A program made the position numbers and the translations under genes. Positions 17,481-25,195 of a stretch of DNA of 32,179 nt are shown piece after piece (position 1 is the stretch's first letter; the number at the start of each line of letters is the position of its first letter). The stretch is from Actinomycetes bacterium (GTDB lineage: Bacteria; Actinomycetota; Thermoleophilia; Gaiellales; Gaiellaceae), in NCBI GenBank assembly GCA_026708005.1, contig JAPOVR010000130.1, positions 1 to 32,179 of the forward strand. The letters are read 5' to 3'. The notes beneath the pieces were generated by a model, which ran no database searches, was not told the DNA's origin, and saw only the letters and a list, made by a program, of their open reading frames with translations.

Positions 17481-18498
17481 CAGGCGGTCTGCTCCTGGGA
17501 GAACGCGACGAGCTCGGCCAGCTTCGCGCTGGCCGCGCCTGAGGCAACCGCCTCGGCGGCAAGCTGGACGCCGCCGGCGATGTCCTCGGCCTGCCCTGCC
17601 GCGGCGAGCGCGGCCCCGGCGTTCAGCACGACCGCATCACGCCGGGCGCCGGTCGCCTCGCCGGCGAAGATCGCGACGATCGTCGCCGCGTTCTCCTCGG
17701 CGGGGCCGCCCGCGAGCTCGGCGGTCTGGCAGCGCGGGATTCCGACGCCGCCGGGATCGAGCTCGTAGCGCCGGACCTCGCCGTCGCGAACCTCGGCGAC
17801 GATGTTGACTCCGGCCGGGGTCAGCTCGTCGACACCGTCAGGGCCATGGACGACGAACGCGTGCGAGGTGCCGAGCTGTGCGAGCACGTCGGCGATCACG
17901 CCGACGAGCTCGGCCGAGTAGACGCCGACCACCTGCGCCTGTGCGCCGGCCGGGTTTGTCAGGGGCCCGAGCATGTTGAAGACGGTTCGCGCGCCGAGCT
18001 GGCGGCGCACCGGCGTCGCATAGCGCATCGCGGGATGGTGCGTCGGCGCCATCAGGAACCCGAAGCCAAGCTCGTCGATCGAGCGCGCGATGCGGTCGGG
18101 CCTCTGCTCGAGCTCGAACCCGAGCGCCCGCAGGACGTCGGCCGAGCCCGATGCCGATGAGACGGCCCGGTTGCCGTGCTTGGCCACGGCAGCGCCCGCC
18201 GCGGCTGCGAGCAGGGCTGCTCCGGTCGAGATGTTGAAGGTCCTGGCGCCGTCCCCGCCGGTGCCGGCGGTGTCGACGAGGGCGGCTCGCCGGGGCCTCA
18301 CAAGCAGCGCGTGCGCGCGCATCGCCTCGGCGCAGCCCGCGATCTCCTCCGCCGTCTCGCCCTTGACGCGCAGAGCGACGAGGAAGGCGCCGATCTGCGC
18401 CTCTGTTGCCTCACCTCGCATGATCTCGTCCATGACGGCGCGGGCGGTATCCCGTGGAAGGCTGCGCCCCTCGAGCAGGTCTGCGAGAACGTCCTGGA

Positions 18499-18502
<4 letters not shown>
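17480..18502 (-). CDS. trpD: Anthranilate phosphoribosyltransferase
   Basis: Transfers phosphoribose from PRPP to anthranilate. 340 residues, typical length. It has the N-terminal helical domain with MRGEATEAQIGAFL, the PRPP loop DTAGTGGDGARTFNIST, KHGNRAVSSASGSADVL, the anthranilate-site APTHHPAMRYATPVR and FNMLGPLTNPA. The ATG overlaps the trpG stop by 4 nt (ATGA), consistent with coupled translation. No unusual substitutions were noticed. Confidence 0.96.
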
Positions 18503-19067
<565 letters not shown>

Positions 19068-19071
<4 letters not shown>

Positions 19072-20306
19072 GCTCGCTCCGCGAGCTCGATCGCGCGCTC
19101 GAGCGCGGCGAGCTTGTTGAGGCACTCCTCGTGCTCGGAGGCGGGGTCGCTGTCGGCGACGATACCGGCCCCGGCCTGCAGGTGGGCGATCCCGTCGGCG
19201 AGGACGATCGTGCGGATCCCGATGCACGTGTCGAGGTCGCCATCCGGGAGCCCGTAGCCGACCGCGCCGGCGTACGGGCCGCGGCGGTAGCCCTCGAGCT
19301 CCGAGATAATCTGCATCGCGCGCACTTTGGGAGCCCCTGACACGGTCCCTGCCGGGAAGCCCGCGCGCAGCAGGTCGAAGCCGCTCAGACCGGGCTTGAG
19401 GACGCCCGCAACCTCCGACACGAGGTGGATGACGTGCGAGTAGCGCTCGACGTCGAGGAACCGCTCGACGTGGACAGTGCCCGCCTCGCACACGCGCGAC
19501 AGGTCGTTGCGTCCTAGATCGACGAGCATGATGTGCTCGGCGCGGTCCTTCTCCGAGGCAAGAAGGCGCTCGGCATCGCCCCTGTCGAGCCTAGCGGTCC
19601 CGGCGATCGGGTTGAGGCTTGCGCGCGTGCCCTCGAGCTTGACGAGGGTCTCGGGCGAGCTGCCCACGAGCGCGATGCCGTCGAGCTCGAGCAGGAAAAG
19701 GTAGGGGGAGGGGTTGATGCGGCGAAGAGCGCGGTACAGCGCGATCGGCGTGGCGGGCGTGGGCCGTCTCGCGCGCTGCGAGAGGACGATCTGGAAGGCA
19801 TCGCCCAGCCGGATGTACTCCTTCGCGCGGCGCACACCGGCCTCGTACTCGGCCTGGCTCGGCGATCTGCTCGTCGGTGCGGGGCGGCTCGGCCCTCGCG
19901 GGCTCGTCGGCTCAGGGGCCGGCTGAGCAAGGCGCTCGGCGATGAGATCGGCATCGCCGTGGAGGACCTCGGCGGTCCCCTGCAGGTGATCGAACCGCAC
20001 GAGGACGTCGGCTGCGATGAACGCCTCGCCGGGCAGCTCGGGCCCGTCGGCGGGCAGCAGCACGGTTGGCTCGAGCACGTTCACGAGGTCGTAGCCGACG
20101 AAGCCGACGACCGGAACACCGGTGCCCACGACGTGCTCGGCGTCCGCGAAGCTCACGGTTGGCGCGCCCGAGCCCAGCAGGCTGTAGCGGCCGAGCCGAC
20201 CCTGGTCGACCGATTCCAGCAGGAAGCTCGGGGTGTCTCCGCGCAGCCGCAGGTACGCTCCGAGCGGCGTGATCAGATCGGCTGGGATCGTCGTGTCGTC
20301 TGTCAT
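19068..20306 (-). CDS. trpE: Anthranilate synthase component I
   Basis: Converts chorismate to anthranilate with the TrpG partner. 412 residues, about 80-100 shorter than most TrpE, mainly in the N-terminal domain. The feedback-site motif LLESVDQGRLGRYSLLG is retained, so tryptophan inhibition is likely. The catalytic domain shows LRRINPSPYLF, GSSPETLVK, PIAGTARLDRG, ASEKDRAEHIMLVDLGRNDL, GTVSGAPKVRAM and GAGIVADSDP. The ATG at 20306 is chosen because the in-frame upstream start at 20354 would lie before the attenuator hairpin. Only a weak GAGAA ribosome-binding site precedes it. First structural gene of the trp operon. Confidence 0.95.
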
Positions 20307-20320
20307 GTCGTTCTCAGGGA

Positions 20321-20349
20321 AACGAAAAGACCTCCGCTTCCGGAGGTCT
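20321..20349 (-). terminator. trp attenuator terminator
   Basis: On the minus strand AGACCTCCG pairs perfectly with CGGAGGTCT across a GAAG tetraloop (9 bp), followed at once by TTTCGTTT. The stem can be extended by three weaker pairs using the first Ts. It lies 21 bases before the trpE ATG. Confidence 0.88.
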
Positions 20350-20381
20350 CTCAAGCGATGCGGGATGCTCCAGTCGTGCGC

Positions 20382-20447
20382 TTACGAGGCCGCGCTCCCG
20401 CACCGCTTGCTGCGCCAAGCCCACCAGCTGCGGTCGGGAGAGGTCAT
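20382..20447 (-). CDS. trpL: trp operon leader peptide
   Basis: A 21-residue open frame (ATG at 20447, TAA at 20384-20382) encoding MTSPDRSWWAWRS and then a short basic/small-residue tail. Three of four consecutive codons (8, 9 and 11) are TGG, a density essentially diagnostic of a Trp attenuator peptide. The codons lie in the loop of the first leader hairpin, and the stop codon lies just beyond region 2. The predicted transcript start is two bases before the ATG, so the leader is probably translated as a leaderless message. It lies 75 bases upstream of trpE. Confidence 0.88.
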   Translation of the reverse strand: MTSPDRSWWAWRSKRCGSAAS

Positions 20448-20455
20448 CAGGGAAA

Positions 20456-20485
20456 AAGGTAGCAGCTACGACCGCCCGCCGTCAA
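20456..20485 (-). promoter_or_regulatory. trp operon promoter
   Basis: TTGACG (20485-20480), an 18-base spacer and TACCTT (20461-20456) on the minus strand. A perfect GTAGC-T-GCTAC dyad overlaps the end of the spacer and the -10, so a repressor could block it. The predicted start is at about 20449. Confidence 0.7.
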
Positions 20486-20547
20486 GCTATCCAAAATGCA
20501 AGGGATCCACCTATTGGGGTAGTTGCTACGATCGCCCGCCGTCAAGC
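20458..20547 (-). repeat. Duplicated promoter/operator segment upstream of the trp leader
   Basis: A 30-base segment occurs at 20458-20487 and again at 20518-20547 with three differences; the repeat distance is exactly 60 bp. Both copies contain TTGACGGCGGGCG on the minus strand and a dyad at its end: GTAGC-T-GCTAC in the proximal copy, GTAG-CAA-CTAC in the distal copy. The distal copy has TACCCC at the -10 position and would be a weaker promoter or a pure operator. Confidence 0.75.
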
Positions 20548-20609
20548 CTCGCGACGGGCTCGGCGCCCGCGGAATCGGACACGATCGGTGGCGGGCGCAT
20601 GGCTTGCAG

Positions 20610-20615
20610 TAGGCT
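20610..20615 (+). promoter_or_regulatory. -10 box for the cobalamin adenosyltransferase gene
   Basis: TAGGCT, giving a predicted start at about 20622, five bases before the ATG at 20627. The following CCGC resembles the MFS promoter region. Confidence 0.4.
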
Positions 20616-20626
20616 CCGCGCCCAGG

Positions 20627-21211
20627 ATGGCCCGCAGCCGTGATGAGCCCGTGCGCCTCACGAAGATCTACACGCGCACGGGCGATGAGGGACGCACGAG
20701 CCTGGGTGATGGAACGCGCGTGCCGAAGACCGACGCGCGCATAGAGGCCTACGGCACCGTCGACGAGCTGAACTCGGCCATCGGCCTGGTGCTCTGCGCC
20801 GGGCTGCCGGAGAACGTGCGCCGATGGCTCGACCGGATCCAGAACGAGCTGTTCGATCTCGGAGCCGACCTGTCGGTCCCCGACGGCAGCGAGGGTGAGC
20901 GCCTGCGGGTTGTGCAGGAGCAGGTCGACGGGCTCGAGGCCGTGTGCGATGTCGTCAATGACGAGCTCGAGCCGCTCAAGAGCTTCGTCCTGCCGGGCGG
21001 CACCGAGCAGGCCGCGCGGCTGCACATCGCCCGCACCGTCTGCCGCAGGGCCGAGCGACGGGTCGCCGAGCTGGCCGCGAGCGAGCGGGTGAACCCCCTC
21101 GTGCTCGCCTACCTGAACCGGTTGAGCGATCTGCTCTTCATCCTGGCCCGCGCCGCCAACGCGGCTGCAGGGCAGGGCGAGCCGCTCTGGAAGCCCGGCG
21201 CCTCGCGGTAG
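20627..21211 (+). CDS. Cob(I)alamin adenosyltransferase, PduO type
   Basis: Makes adenosylcobalamin from ATP and cob(I)alamin. 194 residues, the usual size for a single-domain PduO/MMAB enzyme. Motifs: YTRTGDEGRTSLGDG (ATP site near the N-terminus), AYGTVDELNSAIGL, FVLPGGTEQAARLHIART followed by CRRAERRV, and YLNRLSDLLFILAR. The ATG at 20627 fits the promoter position; an upstream in-frame start at 20588 would lie before the -10 box. The B12-binding mutase subunit at 22029 is a plausible customer for the cofactor. Convergent with the metallo-beta-lactamase-fold gene. Confidence 0.94.
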   Translation: MARSRDEPVRLTKIYTRTGDEGRTSLGDGTRVPKTDARIEAYGTVDELNSAIGLVLCAGLPENVRRWLDRIQNELFDLGADLSVPDGSEGERLRVVQEQVDGLEAVCDVVNDELEPLKSFVLPGGTEQAARLHIARTVCRRAERRVAELAASERVNPLVLAYLNRLSDLLFILARAANAAAGQGEPLWKPGASR

Positions 21212-21281
21212 CCGCCGCCGCGCCCGGCGTGCATCCCGCGCCGAGCTCCAGGCCCGCTCGTCGAGCCGACCCCTGCTGCGT

Positions 21282-22016
21282 TCAGCCGATCGACAGCTCG
21301 AGCCCGTCGCGGGCGACCTCGACGCCGGGCGGCGGCGCCAGCTCGGCTGGGCGGTGGGTGAGGAGCAGCCTCGTCGGGCCGGCGAGTGCGACCGCCTCCT
21401 CGGCGGAGAGGTGCCCTCCCCGGGTGCCCTCGTCGGCCGCGCTGGCCAGTGTCGCCTCGCAGACGAACAGGTCGGCGGAGCGAGCGACGCGTGTCAGCAC
21501 CTCGCTCGGGGCCGAGTCGGCCGAGAAGGCGAGAGCCCTGCCGTCCGCGCCCTGCACCCGCAGGGCGAAGGTCGGCTCGTTGAAGTGAGGAACCGCGTAG
21601 GCCTCGATCTCGAACCCCGCCGCTCTGAACGGGCGCTCCGGCGCGTACTCGCGCACTGCGAACGTGCTGGTGAACATGTCCTCCCGACCGAAGAGACGCG
21701 CGAACTGCGCGAGCCTCGCGGCGGCACCTGGAGGGAGCCAGAGCTCGGTGCCCAATGCACCGCTCTCCGGCCGGTGCTGGGCCAACCAGCACCAGGGCAC
21801 GAGGTCGCCCCAGTGGTCGAGGTGGAGGTGCGAGATGACAGTCGTCTCCACCGGGAGCAGCTCGTGCTCCCGCAGCCGCGAGAGCACGCCCGGGCCGCAC
21901 TCCAGCAGCAGCCTCGGGCCCTCTGCAAGCCGCTCGGCGATGACGTACCCGGCGTGCGCCTGACCGGGGTTGGGCCACGCCGGGGATGAGCCAAGGACGC
22001 GCAGGCGCACCCCCAT
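21282..22016 (-). CDS. Metallo-beta-lactamase-fold hydrolase, RNase Z-like
   Basis: 244 residues with the HLHLDHWGD metal motif near residue 80, an N-terminal VLGSSPAWPNPGQAHAGY typical of the RNase Z/AtsA-like branch, a later AFSADSAPS, and a histidine in the GGHLSAEEAV segment with a final LLLTHRPAEL. These supply the usual two-zinc ligands. It lacks the long exosite expected of a tRNA 3'-endonuclease, so the substrate is unknown. The ATG at 22016 leaves just 12 bases between its start and that of the divergent B12-binding gene; longer open frames upstream would run antisense through that gene. Confidence 0.83.
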   Translation of the reverse strand: MGVRLRVLGSSPAWPNPGQAHAGYVIAERLAEGPRLLLECGPGVLSRLREHELLPVETTVISHLHLDHWGDLVPWCWLAQHRPESGALGTELWLPPGAAARLAQFARLFGREDMFTSTFAVREYAPERPFRAAGFEIEAYAVPHFNEPTFALRVQGADGRALAFSADSAPSEVLTRVARSADLFVCEATLASAADEGTRGGHLSAEEAVALAGPTRLLLTHRPAELAPPPGVEVARDGLELSIG

Positions 22017-22021
22017 ATACT
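22016..22021 (+). promoter_or_regulatory. -10 box of a probable leaderless promoter for the B12-binding gene
   Basis: TATACT followed by seven bases and GTG at 22029; the predicted start is at 22028. The box overlaps the start codon of the divergent hydrolase gene, so expression of the two could interfere. Confidence 0.5.
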
Positions 22022-22028
22022 GCCGCGC

Positions 22029-22436
22029 GTGAGTAGGCGGCTCCGGATCGTCATTGCGAAGGTCGGCCTTGACGGTCACGATCGAGGTGCCAAGGTGATC
22101 GCGCGCGCGCTGCGCGATGCCGGTATGGAGGTGATCTACACCGGTCTGCACCAGCGGCCCGAGCAGGTCGTCGCCGCGGCAATCGACGAGGATGCGCAGG
22201 CGATCGGGATCTCGATCCTGTCGGGTGCGCACATGACGCTCGTTCCGCGGATCATCGAGCTGCTGCGCGAACACGAGGCCTCCGACATTCTCCTCATGGT
22301 CGGGGGCACGATTCCCACCGACGACGTGGCAGAGCTGAAGCGGATGGGCGTCGCGGCGATCTTCACGCCCGGCGCTCCGATCTCCGAGGTCGTCGAGTTC
22401 TTGCAGGAGAGGCTCGCGACCGCGTCGGCAACCTGA
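22029..22436 (+). CDS. Stand-alone B12-binding (methylmalonyl-CoA mutase C-terminal) subunit
   Basis: 135 residues forming one B12-binding Rossmann domain: VIAKVGLDGHDRGAKVIARA with the DxHxxG cobalt-ligand motif (histidine in DGHDRG), GISILSGAHMTLVP, and VGGTIPTDD with GVAAIFTPGAP. This is the small subunit of a split acyl-CoA mutase (methylmalonyl-CoA or 2-hydroxyisobutyryl-CoA type). The large catalytic subunit is not in the window. GTG start, predicted leaderless. Followed 41 bp later by an enoyl-CoA hydratase that may share the transcript. Confidence 0.92.
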   Translation: MSRRLRIVIAKVGLDGHDRGAKVIARALRDAGMEVIYTGLHQRPEQVVAAAIDEDAQAIGISILSGAHMTLVPRIIELLREHEASDILLMVGGTIPTDDVAELKRMGVAAIFTPGAPISEVVEFLQERLATASAT

Positions 22437-22477
22437 CGGCTCGGCGCAGTCGCGGCCACCCGAAGGAAGGAGCACCG

Positions 22478-23251
22478 ATGCCAGTCGACATCGAACGGCA
22501 CGGCGCCAGCGCCGTCGTCACCATCAACCGGCCCGAAGCGCTCAACGCGCTCGACCTCGAGCACCTCCAGGAGACGCACGAACAGCTGGCGGCGCTCGCG
22601 AGCGACCGCGACGTGGGCGCGGTCATCCTCACTGGCGCTGGCGAGAAGGCGTTCATCGCAGGCGCCGACATCAAGTACATGCGGGGGCTCGATGTCCAGG
22701 CGGCGCGGGCGTGGGGTGAGCTCGGACACAGCGCCGGCGCCCTGCTCGAGACCATGGGCAAGCCGACAGTCGCGGCCGTCAACGGCTTCGCGCTCGGCGG
22801 TGGGTGTGAGCTGGCCCTCGCCTGCGACATCCGGCTTGCCTCCAGCAGGGCGAAGTTGGGCCAGCCCGAGATCAACCTCGGGATCCTGCCCGGGTGGGGA
22901 GGAACCGTCCGGCTTGCGAGGACGACGTCGCTGGGCTTCGCGAAGGAGCTGATCTATACGGGCCGCGTGCTCGGCGCCCAGGAGGCGCTCGAGCGGGGGC
23001 TCGTCAACGCCGTCTACGAGCCCGCCGACCTGATGCCCCAGGCGCTCGAGCTCGCGGGCGAGCTCAGCGCGAAGAGCCCCCTGGCGATGGCGTATGCCAA
23101 GGAGTCCACGAACCTCGCCCTGCAGGGAGAGCACCGGGGAAATCTCGCGACAGAGGCGCGCCTCTTCTCCATGCTCTTTGCGAGCGCAGATCAGAAGGAG
23201 GGCATGGACGCCTTCATCGAGAAGCGCGACGCGGTGTTCACAGGGGCCTGA
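22478..23251 (+). CDS. Enoyl-CoA hydratase
   Basis: Crotonase of 257 residues. It has the CoA-binding/oxyanion segment FIAGADIKYM near residue 65 and both catalytic glutamates of true hydratases: one in ALGGGCELALACD and one in GQPEINLGILPGWGGT. It adds water across the double bond of trans-2-enoyl-CoA in fatty-acid or amino-acid breakdown. A strong ribosome-binding site (GGAAGGAG) precedes the ATG. Probably in one operon with the B12-binding subunit. Unlike the crotonase at 6655, it resembles the short-chain hydratase group. Confidence 0.94.
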   Translation: MPVDIERHGASAVVTINRPEALNALDLEHLQETHEQLAALASDRDVGAVILTGAGEKAFIAGADIKYMRGLDVQAARAWGELGHSAGALLETMGKPTVAAVNGFALGGGCELALACDIRLASSRAKLGQPEINLGILPGWGGTVRLARTTSLGFAKELIYTGRVLGAQEALERGLVNAVYEPADLMPQALELAGELSAKSPLAMAYAKESTNLALQGEHRGNLATEARLFSMLFASADQKEGMDAFIEKRDAVFTGA

Positions 23252-23309
23252 CCCGAGTGGCCAACCCGCTCGTTGGCGGCGACGGCGGTGGTGGACGACC
23301 ACTGGCCGC

Positions 23310-23392
23310 TACTCTGAAGGGGTCGTTTTCACGTCGGAGCGCCCGCCCGGGCGGGGCCCGCCGTCGACACCCCGATGCCGAAGGAACGCTGA
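23310..23392 (+). promoter_or_regulatory. Possible promoter and leader of the thi operon
   Basis: A TACTCT -10-like box at 23310-23315 would give a leader of about 70 bases before thiG. The leader contains a perfect 14-base palindrome (CCCGCCCGGGCGGG, 23342-23355). Just upstream GTGGT and ACCAC form a small hairpin. The conserved CTGAGA and GGATAATGCCAGCG-like parts of a TPP riboswitch were not found. Confidence 0.35.
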
Positions 23393-24163
23393 ATGGCAGA
23401 CATGCTCACGATCGCCGGCCGGCCGTTTCGCTCGCGGCTGATCCTCGGCACCGGCAAGTACGACGACTTCGCCACGATGAGGGCCGCGGTGGACGCGTCC
23501 TCGTGCGAGATGGTGACCGTCGCCGTCCGCCGCGTTGATCTCGACGATCCCGGCCTAGATATCACGGGCGCGCTGCCCGACGATGCCCTCCTGCTCCCGA
23601 ACACCTCCGGGGCGGAGACGGCGGCAGAGGCGGTGCGGCTGGCCAGGCTCGCGCGGGCAGGCGGCCTGCCCGACTGGATCAAGCTCGAGGTGATCCCCGA
23701 CCCGCGGTACCTGCTGCCCGATCCGGTCGAGACGCTTCGGGCTGCGGAGGAGCTCGCGGACGACGGCTTCACGGTGCTCCCGTACATGCATGCGGATCCC
23801 GTGATGGCCCAGCGGCTGGAGGCGGTTGGGTGCCCGGCCGTGATGCCCCTGGCAGCACCGATCGGCTCGGGGCGTGGGCTGAAGCTGCGCGATGCGATTC
23901 GCATCATCATCGAGCAGGCCGGCGTTCCCGTGGTCGTGGACGCCGGTCTCGGGGCGCCCTCGCACGCCGCGGAGTCCATGGAGATGGGCGCCGACGCGGT
24001 GCTGGTCAACACGGCGATCGCACGGGCCTCGGATCCGGTGAGGATGGCGCGGGCGTTTCGGCTTGGCGTCGAGAGCGGACGCGAGGCGTTCCTGGCAGGC
24101 GTGATCGCCGAGAGCGAGATCGCGGCGGCCTCAAGCCCAACCACAGGCGTGCTGGGGTCGTGA
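23393..24163 (+). CDS. thiG: Thiazole synthase
   Basis: Builds the thiazole phosphate ring of thiamin from deoxyxylulose phosphate, dehydroglycine and ThiS thiocarboxylate. 256 residues, TIM barrel. The Schiff-base lysine is K97 in WIKLEVI. Other family segments are [55 protein letters not shown], and [20 protein letters not shown] precedes the ATG. Its stop overlaps the thiS start (GTGA), typical of coupled translation in thi operons. Confidence 0.96.
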   Translation: MADMLTIAGRPFRSRLILGTGKYDDFATMRAAVDASSCEMVTVAVRRVDLDDPGLDITGALPDDALLLPNTSGAETAAEAVRLARLARAGGLPDWIKLEVIPDPRYLLPDPVETLRAAEELADDGFTVLPYMHADPVMAQRLEAVGCPAVMPLAAPIGSGRGLKLRDAIRIIIEQAGVPVVVDAGLGAPSHAAESMEMGADAVLVNTAIARASDPVRMARAFRLGVESGREAFLAGVIAESEIAAASSPTTGVLGS

Positions 24164-24384
24164 CCAGGGTCTCCGGCCGCGAGCGCTCGATCGTGGTCAA
24201 CGGGCGCGCACACGAGCTCGAGCGCGGTGAGACCGTCGCGCGGCTCCTTGAGCGGCTTGGCTTCGAAGGTCGGTATGCGCTCGTCGAGCGCAACCGCGAG
24301 CCCGTCGAGCGCGAGCGCTTCGACGAGACCGAGCTGGAGAAGGGCGACGAGGTCGTCGTGGCGCGTCCGGTCGCCGGTGGCTAG
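24160..24384 (+). CDS. thiS: Sulphur carrier protein ThiS
   Basis: Ubiquitin-like carrier of 74 residues that ends in the essential Gly-Gly, which is adenylated and thiocarboxylated to donate sulphur to ThiG. It shows the family pattern [35 protein letters not shown] and [16 protein letters not shown]. The GTG overlaps the thiG stop by 4 nt. The N-terminus is about eight residues longer than in many ThiS proteins. The activating enzyme (ThiF) is not in the window. Confidence 0.93.
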   Translation: MTRVSGRERSIVVNGRAHELERGETVARLLERLGFEGRYALVERNREPVERERFDETELEKGDEVVVARPVAGG

Positions 24385-25021
24385 CGGCGCGCCCGCTCGC
24401 TCCCGAGAGGCGCGGCGTCGTGCGCTAGCCTCCGCGACGTTGTACCTCATCACCCCGGCGCGGGACGACCTCGTCCAGCTGCTCGAGGCCGCGACGGCCG
24501 GTGGCGTCGGCATCGTGCAGATCCGCGATCGGCAGCTCGGCGACGGGGAGCTTCTGCGCCGACTCGGGTTGGCGCGCGAGGTGACCGCGGGGCTCGGCGT
24601 GCCGCTCGTCGTGAACGACCGCGCCGACATCGCCCTGCTCGTCGAGGCCGACTTTCTCCACGTGGGCCAGGACGACCTGCCGACGAGCTCGGTGCGCTCG
24701 CTCGGCCTTGCCGTTGGCCTCTCCACGCATGCCACCGCTGAGATCGACGCGGCGCAGGCCGACTACCTCGGCGTGGGTCCGGTCTTCGAAACACCCACGA
24801 AGGCGGGACGAATCGCTGTTGGCCTCGACCTCGTGCGCTACGCCGCCGCCCATGCGCGCGTCCCCTGGTTTGCGATCGGCGGCATCGACGAGTCGAACGC
24901 CGCCTCGGTTGCCGCAGCCGGGGCCTCGCGCCTCGCCGTCGTGCGCGCGATCACGGAGTCGGCCGATCCCGAGGCGGCAGCGCGAGGGCTCTGCGCCGCG
25001 CTCGGGCGGCGCACCCCTTGA
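24377..25021 (+). CDS. thiE: Thiamin phosphate synthase
   Basis: Joins the thiazole and pyrimidine phosphates to thiamin phosphate. TIM barrel with LYLITPARDD, QIRDRQL, LVVNDRADIAL, LHVGQDDLP, GVGPVFETPTKAG and WFAIGGIDESN. The start is uncertain. GTG 24377 overlaps the thiS stop and gives 214 residues with a 20-residue basic extension. TTG 24440 gives a more usual N-terminus (LYLITP) and lies nine bases after a TAGCCT box, so a leaderless internal promoter is possible. Third gene of thiG-thiS-thiE. Confidence 0.92.
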   Translation: MASGAPARSREARRRALASATLYLITPARDDLVQLLEAATAGGVGIVQIRDRQLGDGELLRRLGLAREVTAGLGVPLVVNDRADIALLVEADFLHVGQDDLPTSSVRSLGLAVGLSTHATAEIDAAQADYLGVGPVFETPTKAGRIAVGLDLVRYAAAHARVPWFAIGGIDESNAASVAAAGASRLAVVRAITESADPEAAARGLCAALGRRTP

Positions 25022-25158
25022 GGAGCAGCGTGCCGGCTTGAGGCGGCCAGCTGGCTGCCGGAACATGCCGAGCGCCGCGGATCGCACGAGCCCTCACGAG
25101 CAGCCCGACGGCTGCGAGCGGCGAGCACAGCCCTTGCCCAGGGACGCGCCTGGGCCCG

Positions 25159-25186
25159 ACCGACCGGTCAGGGCGGTCGGTAAAGT
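25159..25186 (+). promoter_or_regulatory. Operator-like inverted repeat and -10 box upstream of etfB
   Basis: ACCGACCG (25159-25166) and CGGTCGGT (25174-25181) form a perfect 8-bp inverted repeat with a 7-bp spacer, and GACCGGTC (25162-25169) is a nested palindrome. The right arm abuts TAAAGT (25181-25186), a good -10 hexamer ten bases before the ATG. Symmetric ACCGACCGGTCGGT-like sites are typical of TetR-family regulators of acyl-CoA metabolism, so control by such a repressor is plausible. No regulator gene is adjacent. Confidence 0.55.
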
Positions 25187-25195
25187 TGCGGCCGC

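Larger units (their letters stand above)
20307..20449 (-). promoter_or_regulatory. trp operon transcription-attenuation leader
   Basis: The predicted transcript starts at about 20449 and reads a Trp-rich leader peptide, then a terminator just before trpE. Visible alternative pairings: region 1 (20440-20430) with region 2 (20406-20395) gives about 10 bp with the Trp codons in the loop; region 2 (20406-20396) with region 3 (20365-20355) gives 11 bp with one G-U; region 4 is the terminator hairpin at 20349-20328. This is the classical layout in which ribosome stalling at Trp codons favours 2:3. How 2:3 prevents the terminator is not fully resolved, since region 3 ends five bases before the terminator stem. 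A 5-bp CGCTT/AAGCG pairing involving the terminator loop may contribute. Confidence 0.85.

Noticed and set aside
20307..20354. Upstream ATG extending trpE by 16 residues
   Set aside because: It would place the attenuator terminator inside the coding sequence, and the added residues are only the translated hairpin.
23252..23392. TPP riboswitch before thiG
   Set aside because: The conserved CTGAGA and GGATAATGCCAGCG-like parts are missing; only a simple palindrome and hairpins are present.
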